Shown: positions 23,917 to 35,159 of the stretch, piece by piece
Layout: the number at the start of each line of letters is the position of its first letter
Position numbering within the stretch: the first letter of the stretch is position 1
Assembly (NCBI GenBank): GCA_947359465.1
Contig: OX375878.1
Location: 77,668,416-77,732,415, forward strand
DNA from: Metellina segmentata
Lineage: Eukaryota; Arthropoda; Arachnida; Araneae; Tetragnathidae
Length of the DNA stretch: 64,000 nucleotides
Direction: 5' to 3'
Program-made: the position numbers and the translations under genes
Notes under the pieces: generated by a model
What the model was told of the DNA's origin: nothing
What the model saw: the letters and a program-made list of their open reading frames with translations, nothing else
Database searches by the model: none

Positions 23917-24055
23917 AACAATTCAATTTTACTTGATTTATTAGACTTTGTGAGGGTTGCATAACATAGGAAGAGTTTTAACTTTATGTTTAACCTGTTA
24001 TGCAAGCCTCATAAAGTCGAATAAAAAAATTCAGTATCATTGAACTGTTGATGCA
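23917..24055. repeat. Long imperfect inverted repeat (hairpin)
   Basis: The left arm runs through TTTATTAGACTTTGTGAGGG and TTGCATAACA. The right arm runs through TGTTATGCAAGCCTCATAAA and GTCGAATAAA. These pair over about 30 bp with four mismatches, around a ~29-nt loop. Pairing extends outward with small bulges (AACAATTCAAT against ATTGAACTGTT), giving arms of about 55 nt. It may be a foldback MITE or a precursor-like RNA hairpin; sequence alone does not decide. Confidence 0.75.
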
Positions 24056-24797
24056 AACAAGTTTAGTTTTCAAGTTTGCATTTTCACAACCATGTGACTT
24101 AAATTTATCAATACAAAATATTTTTGCATTAAAAGATTTTTTGCTTTAATTCCATGATTATCTATTTTATCTGATTCGCATAAAAAATTATGTTTATTTA
24201 ATGTACCCTTATTTGCATTTAGTCTCATTTCATATAATTCCTTCTTTGATGTACAGTTACTTAAAACAAGTGCGAATTGAAAGGCCCCGGGCAACATAGT
24301 GATAAGCCACAGAAATATGTTCCGCAATGAAAAAGATTAAAACTAATTATAAAATAATTTGACCAAAAGAATTATTGATTGTTTGAATTAATGAGTGCAC
24401 TTGAAGATTTAAGATGACCACTATCCCTTTAAAGAACAACACATCATTATAATTTTGAAATTTTAAAAACTTGAAAATTGTTTTCCTAAAAAAGTTAAAG
24501 CGTGGCTTATTAGTATGTTGCCCGAAGCCCTGTAATTAACAATTCGCTTAACTTAGTTGTTGACTTGAATTTTAATTAACTTTATATAGATTTTGAAATT
24601 GGGAGAAGTTAAAAGTTCTATTGATACTAGTTTATGTAATAATTGTAATCGTCACTTTTTGTTGCATTTAGTAGTATTATTATTGATACGTCATATGTCC
24701 TCGAGTTGATAACTCGGTGTCCAAAATCCACCGATGGAGACAAACTATCAATGTCTCGTAACAAAATTATCCTCAAAAAGTATTTTTGCTTTCTGCA

Positions 24798-24933
24798 AAA
24801 TGCTTCAACATTAAGATATGACGTATCTCAAGAAGAGTTGTATTGAAAAAACACTGATGTATTCGTATCTTTTAATGACAAAATGCTTCAGCATTTAAGG
24901 TATGGCGAGCCTCAAGAAGAGAAACATTGAAAC
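24798..24933. repeat. 52-bp direct duplication
   Basis: AAAATGCTTCAACATTAAGA plus about 32 following bases at 24,798 recurs at 24,881, ending CTCAAGAAGAG...ATTGAAA in both. The copies are about 83 bp apart and roughly 85% alike. Confidence 0.8.
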
Positions 24934-24939
24934 CTGACT

Positions 24940-25080
24940 GTTGATAAACTTCTAAACTACCCACAAAAGTTATAAGAACTTCGTGAGGTCGATGATTACA
25001 ACTCAACCACTTAAAGCACACATAATTAAGGGCTTTTTTGCTAGTTTAAACTTCACCATTAAGTGTTTTTATTTATAAGT
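24940..25080. other. Short AT-rich spacer
   Basis: Nothing recognised. Confidence 0.4.
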
Positions 25081-25620
25081 GAGCGCCCAATCTCAAGCGT
25101 CTCTGGCAATTACTTCCCTTCCCTACGAACTGGGGAATCGATGTCCTTGAAACCGAGTGAAGAGAATCCAAATGAACAGTTTCTCACTCTGCGAAACAAG
25201 ACAGAAGAGTCAATTATGGAGTTTCGACTAATGAGCCTCTGAAATAATTAGCCGAGTAACGTATCCTGCGCAGCGGAAACTTCCACCGAATTAACGCCAA
25301 GAAAGGATCTCCGACTTCAGCCATGTTAATACCTAAGCGAACCTTCTGTCACTTGCAGAGAAGTGGGGATTTACATTATTAAAATAAGGACTTTAAGGGA
25401 GGGAGAGGGAGCTACCTTTCGAATACGAAATGAAACGGCTTCAATGCATATGTAGTCATGAATAGATTATTTTTGTATAAAAATGCTCTTTGGGAAAGGA
25501 AGGAACAATCGTGGAAAGGTTTTATGTACGTGTATAAAAATCTGCGGGATGCGATTATTATGTCTTATTGAATTTTAAATCCTGTCACTTCCCGTGGAAA
25601 GGGGATTTCTTCTTAGAGCA
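25080..25620. other. GC/CpG-richer island
   Basis: This block carries many CpGs and mixed-base words unlike its AT-rich flanks. It includes GGAATCGATGTCCTTG (25,135), a word also present as GGAATCGATGTCCTCG at 48,408 in another such island. No open reading frame stands out. It is a candidate enhancer or promoter-type element by composition only. Confidence 0.3.
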
Positions 25621-26212
25621 CGTACATAATTTATGTTAATAAGACATCATAAAGGTTGAAGAATTATTTAAATCAGAACAGATGCCCGTTCTGATTTTAA
25701 TTTTTCTCGGGGTTTGTTTAATGTATGAGGTTGTGTGTAATCTTGTTGCTTCAAGTATTGCCATTGAATTGATTTTCATTGCGCGACTAATGTTACGTAT
25801 TGAGGTTTTCGTAAATTTGATTACTTTATAACACTGTTCTTAAAAATGAAAAATATTATGAACCTGTGTCTTGTAAAATTGTCTTGTTCTTGAGATATTG
25901 AATTAGAACTATTTTTCCTTAAAAACTTTTTTAAGTAAAATTTTGAGTAAATTTTTTTATTAGTTTACAAATTGTCTGGAAATGCAACCTTGAAAATTTC
26001 ATCTGTACAAAATTAAATAAGTTTCTGCGCATTTTCTTTAAAGATATAAATAATATTGAATAAATAATATTTTAGATTAAAACAAATATTGAATAAGTAA
26101 TATTTTAGAAGTAAGACTATTTACTGTCATCGTAATGACATATTCTTATAATAAAAACGAATCATAACGGCAGTTTATTACGAAAATTTATTTAAAATTT
26201 TATATTAATATA
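25621..26212. other. AT-rich stretch, nothing recognised
   Basis: AATAATATT words repeat at 26,050-26,110. No other structure was seen. Confidence 0.5.
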
Positions 26213-27330
26213 GAGTGCCCTAAAAGTTACAGTACTGACAATTCGTGTATTTATAATACATAAACAACAAACTTTTCAACAATTATTTTTATATTAATGG
26301 TGAAAAGCAGTTTCAAAATTACGTAGGAAAAAATGTGAACTGACATTTATAATAAATGTTCAAAATGTCCGCCCCATTCTTGGAAGCAAAGTTGAAGTCG
26401 TTTGCGCATATTTTTAGAAACGCGTTTCATGATGCTGGAAGTGACTTCTTGTATCCTTTGAGTTTCAGATAATCTATTGTTTGGTAGTTATCTTCATAAA
26501 CTTTGTTCTTTAAATGTCCCCACAAATAAAAATCAGGGATGCTCAGATCAAGGGAACAAGGTGGCCAAAGATTTCTTGAGATGATTCGATCGGCAAAAAT
26601 CTTGAAGCATGCACATGATTTCATAACTTGTAAGGCAGGTTGCACTGTCTTGTTGTTACCGATAATCTTGTTCATTTACTTTATCATACAAGGATTACAT
26701 TAATCATACAAGGATTTTGTTGTATAAGTTCTCTGTATACAGTGCTATTAACAGTTGACTCGAGAAACAGAAGCCCAACAATCCTTTTGCGTACGTCCTA
26801 CCAAACACCAATGTTTTAAGAATGTAAAGCTTTTTGCATTAATGAATGGGGGATTTGTCGCCTCCCAAATTCGGGAGTTTTGCGTGTTCACGCAACAGTT
26901 GAAATGAAACCATGCTTCATCGGAGAAAAAGTTTTGTCCAAAATGTTGATGTTGTTGCGAATTAATCTCCGGAACCTTCGGCAGTAATAAAGCCGCTTCT
27001 CATTTTCCGGTGACTTTAGCTCATGTAAAATTTTTACACGATTAGCAAAAAAATGCAAAGCCCTCAAGGCCGTATGTGTCGATCCACGTGATGTGCGACT
27101 TTTGGTCTGAAACCTCCGGTGTTTGTCTTCCACCAAACCACTCTCACGAAATCGCCGAACGAGTTGATATAGCGCATATTTACTCAGTATTGCATCATCT
27201 GGACATTTATGTCACCAAAATTTTTTACATCTTTAATATGATTTACATTCAAAATAAGTCTCAAGCAGCGCATTTCTCTGAATGCGTGATAAACTCATTT
27301 TACAATGAAGAGCAAAATATATGACGTAGA
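26213..27330 (-). mobile_element. Mariner-like element, one terminus visible
   Basis: AGTGCCCTAAAAGTTACAGT at about 26,213 sits where the 3' terminal repeat of the element encoding the adjacent transposase should lie. No inverted partner was found near 27,330, so the 5' end is lost or diverged. Confidence 0.5.
26347..27205 (-). pseudogene. Tc1/mariner-superfamily transposase relic
   Basis: On the minus strand the N-terminal DNA-binding part is visible as LYQLVRRFRESGLVEDKHRR. Then come HELKSPENEKRLYYCRRF, the catalytic block FFSDEAWFHF (first aspartate kept), SQNSRIW-like NTQNSRIWEATNPP, and NLWPPCSLDLSIPDFYLWGH. It ends MRKRLQLCFQEWGGHFEHLL before TAA at 26,347. In arthropods this architecture, with LWPPRSPDLSxPDFFLW and a GGHFEHLL end, belongs to the Tc1/mariner superfamily. 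At least three frameshifts and several stops break it. The segment holding the second aspartate is only poorly readable, near 26,700. Confidence 0.88.
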
Positions 27331-27394
27331 ACTTTATTATCGCACAACTTGAGCGCGAAGAAACCCAGACGATAAAAAAATTAGAGATGATAAT

Positions 27395-28054
27395 TTGTAA
27401 TTAACGTCGTATTAGAGTAACACAATGGGCTATTGACGACGGCCCGGGATCAATCCCCTAAGGGAAAGATCCGAGGACAAATCCTCGTAATTTTGAACCA
27501 CGATCAGATGACGAAGCAGCACCTGAGCAGGCACCCCACTCTCCAAACTTCCACAAAACCCAACGTGAGTGTGGGGGCCAAATTGCCCTTTGGCTAAGTC
27601 CCGCCTACGTGATTGGGGACCTGGTCGCTGGAAAATTCCTTTGGATTCAAATAGTGGACTGTATGAGGTACTAGAGATAGCTACTAGGTATAACTAAAAT
27701 TTATTTACAATTAATAAACTATTTACTCGAATATTTGGATTGGGGCAATCCCCTTTTCCATACAAGAGGTTGGGAGCACAATAGTGCGTCCGCTGAGTTC
27801 GAATGCTATCTAGCGTCTGCCCAAGACGGGATATATTTTGGTGAAGCTATCGCCTCATTGGCGAGATTGCAGCTCGCCAATTCAACCATAGACACCAGGC
27901 TCCAACAGTGAGGACTTTCGGACAGAACATATTTAAGGTGCACCAGCCTCCCTTACACCATAATCTTAAAAACACACATTCCCGGACCCGGATTCGAACA
28001 AGGAACCTTCCTATCTAGAGGCTAACACCTTAACCACTATACAGGTTGGTCGGC
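27395..28054 (-). mobile_element. tRNA-headed SINE split by a solo LTR
   Basis: Read on the minus strand, the head has a good polymerase III promoter: box A-like TATAGTGGTTAAGGTGTTAG and box B GTTCGAATCCGGG. The body contains GGTGCACCTTAAATATG, and after the interrupting LTR the shared words GGAGAGTGGGGTGCC and GATCCCGGGCCGTCGTCAAT. The tail near 27,400 matches the copies at 11.3, 51.3, 60.4 and 63.8 kb. Removing bases 27,570-27,912 restores a body co-linear with the copy at 63.8 kb. Confidence 0.92.
27570..27907. mobile_element. Solo LTR with perfect 5-bp target duplication
   Basis: The insert begins TGTGGGGGCC and ends GGCTCCAACA, so it has the TG...CA ends of retroviral-type LTRs. It is flanked on both sides by GTGAG (27,565-27,569 and 27,908-27,912). 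The intact SINE copy at 63.8 kb has a single equivalent GTGAA at that point. An AATAAA-like word (TTAATAAAC) lies inside. At 338 bp it is a typical LTR length, and no internal retrotransposon sequence remains. The 5-bp duplication fits the Ty3/Gypsy or BEL/Pao groups; the family is not determined. Confidence 0.9.
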
Positions 28055-28393
28055 AAAAAAAAATTAAAGAATCGATAATATTATAAGCAGACGATAAAAT
28101 TCAATAATTAAAAAAAACCGGTCAATGATTTTTTTAAGTTGAAGTACGGGATCTTTTAGAACATTGTATAAGGAAATCAGCCCACATTTATAGTAGACTG
28201 ATGTGATAATGAAATCATTCGTTTTATTCGAGTAAAACAAATTGAGTAGTTCAAAACTCAAAGCAATAAAAAAAGTAAATTTTTCATCGCCATTACTTAA
28301 ATAACAAAGAAACGTAAATACATTTTGAAAATTCAAGTTCTAAATCTCGCATTATTTCAGCATTGTAAAATTTCTAAATTAAGCTTCATTATA

Positions 28394-29194
28394 CAGGGTG
28401 ATTCATAAGTACGTATACAGTTTCCAAAAGCTGTAAGACAGGAAAAGTTTAAGACACGGTCCCCAAATGCGAACTGTTAGCTAGGTGTACTCATAAAGTT
28501 TGTGTCCCCCTCCCGAGCGAAGTGATATAGGCGATAGTGAGCATGTCACTTGACTAGTCAGTGGAAACGGCTGAATCTGCAGTGTTGAAGGCGTTTTGTG
28601 TTCTTGAATTAAGCAAAACGGAATTTGTCACCGTTGTGCAACGGCATTTTAGTGTATCGGCAGATGTCGTCAAAAACTTTATTCGTCCAATTGGATAGTA
28701 AATCCAAGGCACCATCCATTTGGACTTTATTTTCCAATTGGATGGAACACCACCACACTGGTCAGGTGACATGCGAAATTACTTCGATTAACATCTTCTT
28801 CACCGATGGATTGGACGAAGCTCAGACTACAGCATGCCTCCCAAAGGCACTCAGATGCACTGATTTCACACCATGTGACTTTTTTCTTTGTGGCTACATA
28901 AAGGATAACGTATTTAACCCTCCTCTTCCTGTTGATCTAGCGGAGTTGAAACAGTGTATCGCAACCACTATCACTGCACTTGCTTCAGATACCCTAACAC
29001 GTGTATGGGTAGAAATGGGTTACCGGTTCGATGAGTGTAGCGTGACTAAGGGTGCACACAAAGAACATCTGTGACTGTCTCTAAAAAAACTTTAAACATT
29101 TACCTACACTTCTGTTACAGGTAACATAAAATATCTTACATTGTCACTTTTATCTAGTGCGTTGAAATTGTGTACTTACTTATGAATCACCCTG
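28394..29194 (+). mobile_element. 801-bp deletion derivative of a Tc1/mariner element
   Basis: Both ends carry CAGGGTGATTCATAAGTA as inverted repeats, extending to about 26 bp with two mismatches, and each is flanked by TA. Inside are the two extremes of a transposase gene with the middle deleted. It is a textbook non-autonomous derivative that could still be mobilised by an enzyme recognising these ends. Confidence 0.95.
28560..29074 (+). pseudogene. Transposase with central deletion (mariner-like)
   Basis: The N-terminal piece (VLELSKTEFVTVVQRHFSVS, from about 28,590) matches the start of a mariner-like DNA-binding domain. It stops at a TAG near 28,677. The C-terminal piece lies in the frame ending at 29,074 and contains FTPCDFFLCGYIKDNVFNPP (family form LTPCDFFLWGYVKDRVY, with the third catalytic residue position). 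It continues to VDLAELKQCI, RVWVEMGYRFDEC and the end TKGAHKEHL. The catalytic centre with the first two aspartates is deleted. Family members are about 340 residues; this retains roughly 140. Confidence 0.9.
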
Positions 29195-29199
29195 TATGT

Positions 29200-30620
29200 T
29201 GAAAATAGTTGCTTTGCTCATAAACAATCAAAATAAAAAAGGCTACTTTGTTTCTTTAAACTCTATAAAAGAATACTTGTCCAACACAATCTTGATTTAT
29301 TAAATTAAGGGAAAATGCAAATGTTTAGACTATGCCTGGTTAATAATTTGTTATTACGAATTGGGGGCCACATTTATTATTTCAAAAATGTCCTTCAGAT
29401 GTTTTAAACCATTGCGTTTCAAGAGGCTTACATGAAATATTCTTTATACGTTACCAAATCCATTGAGATAAAACGAGTTGCTTAAAGATTGGCCTTCAAC
29501 AGGTTTAAAATGAGTACATTTTATCGGTCTGGCAACGGAGTAGATAGCGCTATGTTTGGGGTTCGAAATCCACTTTAAAACATGTTCCGGTTAAATTTGC
29601 ATCAGAAAGTGATCAGTGATCTACGAACTTAACACAATAAACAAGTTGATTCCTTGAATCTCTCCTACTTTTTCTAATTCCTCCTTATTAGCAATTTTAT
29701 TTACTACAAAAAATAAAATTGAGAATATTTCCAGAACCGTAACTAATACAAAAGTTTCAGAGAATATAAAACTATTCAAATAAAGGCGATATGAAAAGGT
29801 GACAGCTGAATTGATTCCAGACATCTTGAAGACAGAAAAAAAAAACCTTTGAAACATCGGGGATTATTTTATTTTCCGTCAGACTACAATTTGTGAGCCA
29901 GCATGATTTATGATAGCAATTAGAAGATTGTACATTTTCCCACAGAGGCCTTCTGTTACAAAGACAGAAGAATTGAAAATATGTTGTTTAATTAATTCAA
30001 ATATCTGTCATTTGTATGCGGCAAAAGAACCCCCTTTTGGTTTGTTACATTCTTCCAGTAAAGCAAATTGAATAAAAGTGACAGTGTTTAAGATGGAGGA
30101 TTAATTGATGACGAAGGTTAAACCTGAAGTAGCAAAAATGTGTGTCTCCCCTGTATGCATTGTCATTAACAGAAATGTCTAAGGTGTTGTAATCTTATAA
30201 ACAGCATTAAAGCATAGAATAATAATTAGTGGAAGACGTTTGTCATATTTATGGTTAACTGGGAGTAGTAAATAAATCAATAGATAACTTAACTAAAACT
30301 AAGGAATGTAATATTGAAGATAGTTTTGAAACAGCGTATAAAGCAGAGTTTGCGTCTATCAGCTCGATATACAAATCTACACCGCTTGACCAATCCACAC
30401 CAAATTTACAGCACTTACTCTTTAGAACCTTGTGGGTAGCATATACTACATATTAATCACTGTTTTATTTGTCCCAGGTGTGCAGAGGGGACTAAAAAAA
30501 TTTCGAAATCCTCATAGGAATAATATTGAGTATTTGTACGATTGCGGTACGGAACTCAGACTATTTTTTTTACACTGTTAGAAAAAAAATATTTTTTCAA
30601 GCAAAATTAAAGAATTTAAA
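29200..30620. other. AT-rich stretch, nothing firm
   Basis: A weak tRNA-like pair of boxes (CTGGCAACGGAGTAG at 29,528 and GGGTTCGAAATCC at 29,559) may be the remnant of a SINE head, but no body follows. No coding frame was recognised. Confidence 0.45.
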
Positions 30621-30623
30621 TTA

Positions 30624-31516
30624 TAATTCTGATATTTAAACTTATTTTTATTTTTTTATCTCTTAATGTTTAAAAAACTTTGGCTAATGATATGAAATGA
30701 TTATTAACACTTAATTTTGCATAAAGTATATTTTACAAGGAAACGAAACTAATGTAAAAGCGCAAGTGGAAAACCTACTGATAATAAAAGTTTTATTTGG
30801 CTACTTGGTACCTGAAAACGCAAAAATTGATGTTTAATTTTCTAATTTTATAGCAAATTATTCATTTTGTGCAAAATATCGATAAAGACATGGGTTTATT
30901 TCTTCACTGTATGTGAATATATCGACAAACTTTCTGTAAAAAATCATTAGTTCAATACATAATTTTAGAATTCTGGTTCATAAAAATAAATCAGGCGTTC
31001 AAAACACAACCTCTTAAAATAAGAAAGCATTGGCTTACTCTATAAAGAGAGTAACTCTAAAATAAACTGATAATTCTGATATTTAAACTTATTTTTATTT
31101 TTTTTATCTCTTAATGTTTAAAAAACTTTGGCTAATGATATGAAATGATTATTAAAACTTAATTTTGCATAAAGTATATTTTACAAGGAAACGAAACTAA
31201 TATAAAAGCGCAAGTGGAAAACCTACTGATAATAAAAGTTTTATTTTGCTACTTGGTACCTGAAAACGCAAAAATTGAGGTTTAATTTTCTAATTTTATA
31301 GCAAATTATTCATTTTGTGCAAAATATCGATAAAGACATGGGTTTATTTCTTCGCTGTATGTGAATATATCGACAAACTTTCCGAAAAAAATCATTAGTT
31401 CAATACATAATTTTAGAATTCTGGTTCATAAAAATAAATCAGGCGTTCAAAACACAACCTCTTAAAACAAGAAGGCATTAGCTTACTCTATAAAGAGGGT
31501 AACTCTAAAATAAAGC
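30624..31516. repeat. 447-bp tandem duplication
   Basis: TAATTCTGATATTTAAACTT occurs at 30,624 and 31,071, and almost every base of the following 445 matches. The few differences are scattered single-base substitutions and small indels. Neither copy has a coding frame or terminal repeats. The high similarity points to a recent duplication. Confidence 0.96.
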
Positions 31517-32775
31517 TATTTTAAATAAAGCAGTTAACACTAAAATACGATTTACAGCCATACGATATAATTCAAAGATTTTTAAATATGTACGGTAGTT
31601 TTCATTACAAGGCAATTTAAATAAGTTAAAAGTTTAATTTGTTTTCGCTTAAAATTATAATATTGCATTGTATTGTTCTATTGAAAGCTGGTCACAATAG
31701 CCACAAAACGACACCTATCATTCTAAATAGGTACGTAGTTTCCATTTAGATATAAGATCTTATAACTGACATAAAAAAGTGCCACTGCAAAAGGTGAGTT
31801 TAAAACTGCATGCCGGTTGGAGTAAAGCGAATTAAATGAAACCGCTGATCTTAGAATAACAACACGGATATAAAGTATTTTAACTAGTTTTTAAGTAGTA
31901 AGTCCAAAGTTTTTGTCTTAACTGAAAAAGGGACGAGTTTGTTTACTTTTTAAGTTGAAGTTATTTTTATACAACTTTTCTATCTCAAGCATTCGTGTAA
32001 AACAATGATTTTTCTAAACAATAAAACTGAGATTCCGTTTTCAAAAAAAAATTGCATTTGTCTGTTTTGAAGATGGCTAACTTTTAAATAGGCTGTTACT
32101 TTTCTCACGCAGAGTGGAATTTTCAAGAAAAATGTACTTGCTCGTAAAGAAATTGATCATGATATCGTATCCACGATTTGTTAGCCTTTCATAATGATGG
32201 TGGAATCAGGAAGTATCGCATTCGTGAAGGAAGTCAATGATATTGATAGGAATACTGGCTGCAACACTACCCTGTTTGTCATTTTTATAGGAAATTCCCA
32301 TAAAGGGCATTTACAGCCCTCCGAAACTTAAAATTGATTTTGTACTATCACATTTTGCAGTTTTGTCTTACAACATACTGTAATATATCTGAAATAGATT
32401 GAATGGATGAATAGAGCAAGCATTCGTATTTCGTCCAAATTAAATTGTAGAAGCCTTAAAAATGTCAAAATGAAGCTTAAAAACTATTTTCCGTTCATCT
32501 ATTTTGTTTCTATATTTATTTTTTTCTATGATGAAGAAAATGATTCTCCAGACAACAGACACTACACTAAAATCAATGTTTGAACAATTTAATAAAGCAA
32601 CGTAATTCTGTTAGAATAGATAATTTGGAATGACTAAATTACAAATTAAGGTAAAGCAAAGTATAAAATTTCCGTCAATTCAAAATGGAATGTTTGACAG
32701 CTGAGAATGAAATGAAATGCTGAAAATGATTCTAATAGATGATGTTCAGACTTTTCTTTCTGAAAGTAAATTGAT
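31517..32775. other. AT-rich stretch, nothing recognised
   Basis: No coding, repeat or RNA feature was identified. Confidence 0.5.
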
Positions 32776-32777
32776 CA

Positions 32778-33290
32778 TATACACTACCCTACAACGATGG
32801 ACCGGACTCCAGCGGATTTGCATAAAATCCGACTACTTGTTTGGGAGTGTTTTTCGTGGTATGGCCTGGGACCTTTGCATGTTGTTTCTGATCAATTGAA
32901 TGCCAACGCCTACATGAACATTTGGGACAGTCAGGTTCTTCCTACGCTCTGGCAATTTTACGGAATGGACGAATGTTACTTCCGGGACGAAAACGCTCCA
33001 TGTCATGTTGCAGCCTCTGTCAAGCAGTGGTGTCAAGATATGGATGTACAACGTCTTCCATGGCCTGCTCTGAATCCCGAACTAAACCATATAGAATATT
33101 TGTGTGACGAGTTAGAACGACGCTTACGGACCAGGGAACCATGAACGAAATCTATAGCTGATCTGGCGACATTCTTGTAGCAGTTATGGACATAAATACC
33201 CATAGCTGTGTAACAAAACCTTGCCGAAAGTATGCCCAAAAGGATTGCTAGTGTAATTGTAGCACGTGGGGGACCATACCCCAATTAAAG
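32778..33290 (+). pseudogene. Tc1-family transposase, C-terminal half
   Basis: The plus frame from 32,797 shows LVWECFSWYGLGPLHVVSDQ, the strand before the second catalytic aspartate. CYFRDENAPCHVAASVKQW follows (family form FQHDNAPVH; the catalytic aspartate aligns with D of RDEN). Then come LPWPALNPELNHIEYLCDEL (glutamate of DD34E) and ERRLRTREP. After an in-frame TGA the end continues in broken form as QNLAESMPKRIASVIVARGG and PYPN before TAA at 33,288. The sequence ACACTACC at 32,780 resembles a Tc1 terminus joined directly to the coding region, implying deletion of the N-terminal half. Confidence 0.88.
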
Positions 33291-33825
33291 CTTGTATTAT
33301 TTCACTAAACTTTGAAAAAAATATCCAAATAATTCAAACTAAAAGTTAATATGCTTTAAAAATCCAAATCCAAACTATCGTAGTCTAAAAATGAAACAAT
33401 AACAAACGTATTGCACAACCGTTATCCAGTTCCAAAAATGAAGTAAGCACAATGAAAAGATACTTACATAAAATATTAAAAGTTAACGCTAACTATAAGT
33501 TCATATGCTTTTAAAAAGGCAATAAATTTTTGAAAGGATATCCAGTAATCGGGCGGCTACATGGCAACGGATACACACGCGCAGTAAATACGGATTCATT
33601 CAAAACCGATTCATGACTGTTGCCATTCGGAGGAAAGAAAATAATAATTAAACATCGCATTACATTAATTTTAAAATTTTCAAGATTAAATTTAAAAAAT
33701 CGGGCTGGTCTATAAAATTGCAAAATATTTGGGACTACATGTGTGCCAAATTTCATTATTGTAAATGCCATAAATTCGTCAGTACACTGCGTACACGCAC
33801 ACACAGAAACTCTTCTTTTGTAATA
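33291..33825. other. AT-rich stretch, nothing recognised
   Basis: Only a short inverted pair (ATGGCAAC at 33,558, GTTGCCAT at 33,618) was noted. Confidence 0.45.
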
Positions 33826-33999
<174 letters not shown>

Positions 34000-34029
34000 T
34001 ATAAACCATCATTTCCTCATAAGAGTAGA

Positions 34030-34680
34030 TATTAAAAGAATTTTTCGGTATGGAAAATTAACATACATTTTACTTCGCGAAGGGGTTCTTCCGCTTTTGT
34101 TTAACCATATCAGTTTTTTCCCATTTCGTCTTTTTCCTATAAAAGAGACTGCAAGCCTTTTAATACCCTTTACTTTTGTCCCGCCTTTTGGCAACAGCGC
34201 CACTCTTGCGGTTGACGGTCACAACATCGCCAAATGGCGAGAGATAATGGCGACATAAATCAACTGTACCACCCTCTCCTCATTCCTCTATCCGTTCCCC
34301 CTCTACATTTCACTTTCGTTACATCTTCGAGGCTGCTCCGAAATCGTCTGAAACGCTCCCTCCTCAGACGATATCATTGAAGGCTTAATAAATTCCCTGT
34401 TCCGCTCCTTCGTTCCAGTAATTTGCTTTTTACACAATGCCCGGATATCAGTCCTGTATATGGTCATTCCCTACTCACCCACATTCGTTCTATTTATGGT
34501 TTCTTATCGTTCAATAGCATCGAATGTTGGAAAGAAGAGAGTGGGATTTGGAACGCAGAATCGAAACAAGCAGCACCCTTTCACCTCATTGCTTTTTTGA
34601 GCGGAAATGGATATGCAATGCATTTCTTATTGAAGTGGCTGCTATTCGTGTGCTATTCTGATGGATGATTCGTTCTGTTT
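34030..34680. other. GC/CpG-richer island
   Basis: A CpG-containing, pyrimidine-rich block between two (AT)n tracts. No recognised domain. Bases 34,593-34,623 were copied in inverted orientation to 34,902-34,932. Confidence 0.35.
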
Positions 34681-34831
34681 AGTTTCTGTGTTGGGATTTA
34701 TTTTTATTTAAAATCATAGAAGGAATACGAAACTTTCCAAATAGAATTTCTAGTTTTAAAGCAGTGAATTTGAAAATCCCAGTCAAAACCAGCATGCCTC
34801 TTACAAAATCGCATAATGAAAGTGGCACGAA

Positions 34832-34835
<4 letters not shown>

Positions 34836-34903
<68 letters not shown>
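34836..34903. repeat. (AT)n microsatellite
   Basis: Pure alternating AT for about 68 bp, directly followed by the 31-nt inverted copy of upstream sequence. Confidence 0.97.
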
Positions 34904-34906
<3 letters not shown>

Positions 34907-34932
34907 TTGCATATCCATTTCCGCTCAAAAAA
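34902..34932. repeat. 31-nt inverted copy of 34,593-34,623
   Basis: ATGCATTGCATATCCATTTC plus the next 11 bases is the exact reverse complement of bases 34,593-34,623. It sits between the (AT)n tract and a MITE that lacks its left end. Confidence 0.95.
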
Positions 34933-35150
34933 TAAAATTTTTGATGTTGATTCATTGGAAATATGTATGAGGTGCCCCAGCGTGTTTTAATACTATTCTA
35001 TAGAATATAATAGAAGTTATTACCATAAATACTTACCTAAAATTTAAAAGAAGCTACTATATCAATATAAGTTTATAGTATCCTTTAAGTTGATGTTTCT
35101 CAAATTTTGCAATTTTGAGTTGCGTCACTTTTTTTGCTGGAATGCGACAT
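34933..35150. mobile_element. MITE copy, left end missing
   Basis: From ATGAGGTGCCCCAGCGTG at 34,968 onward, the sequence is the reverse complement of the MITE at 54,356-54,616. It ends in a diverged terminal repeat (CGTCACTTTTTTTGCTGGAA then TGCGA). The expected left terminal repeat is absent and replaced by the 31-nt inverted insertion. Confidence 0.85.
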
Positions 35151-35159
35151 GTATAAGCT

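Noticed and set aside
29528..29571. tRNA-like A and B boxes
   Set aside because: Two weak matches at suitable spacing, but no SINE body or tail follows. Kept only as a note.
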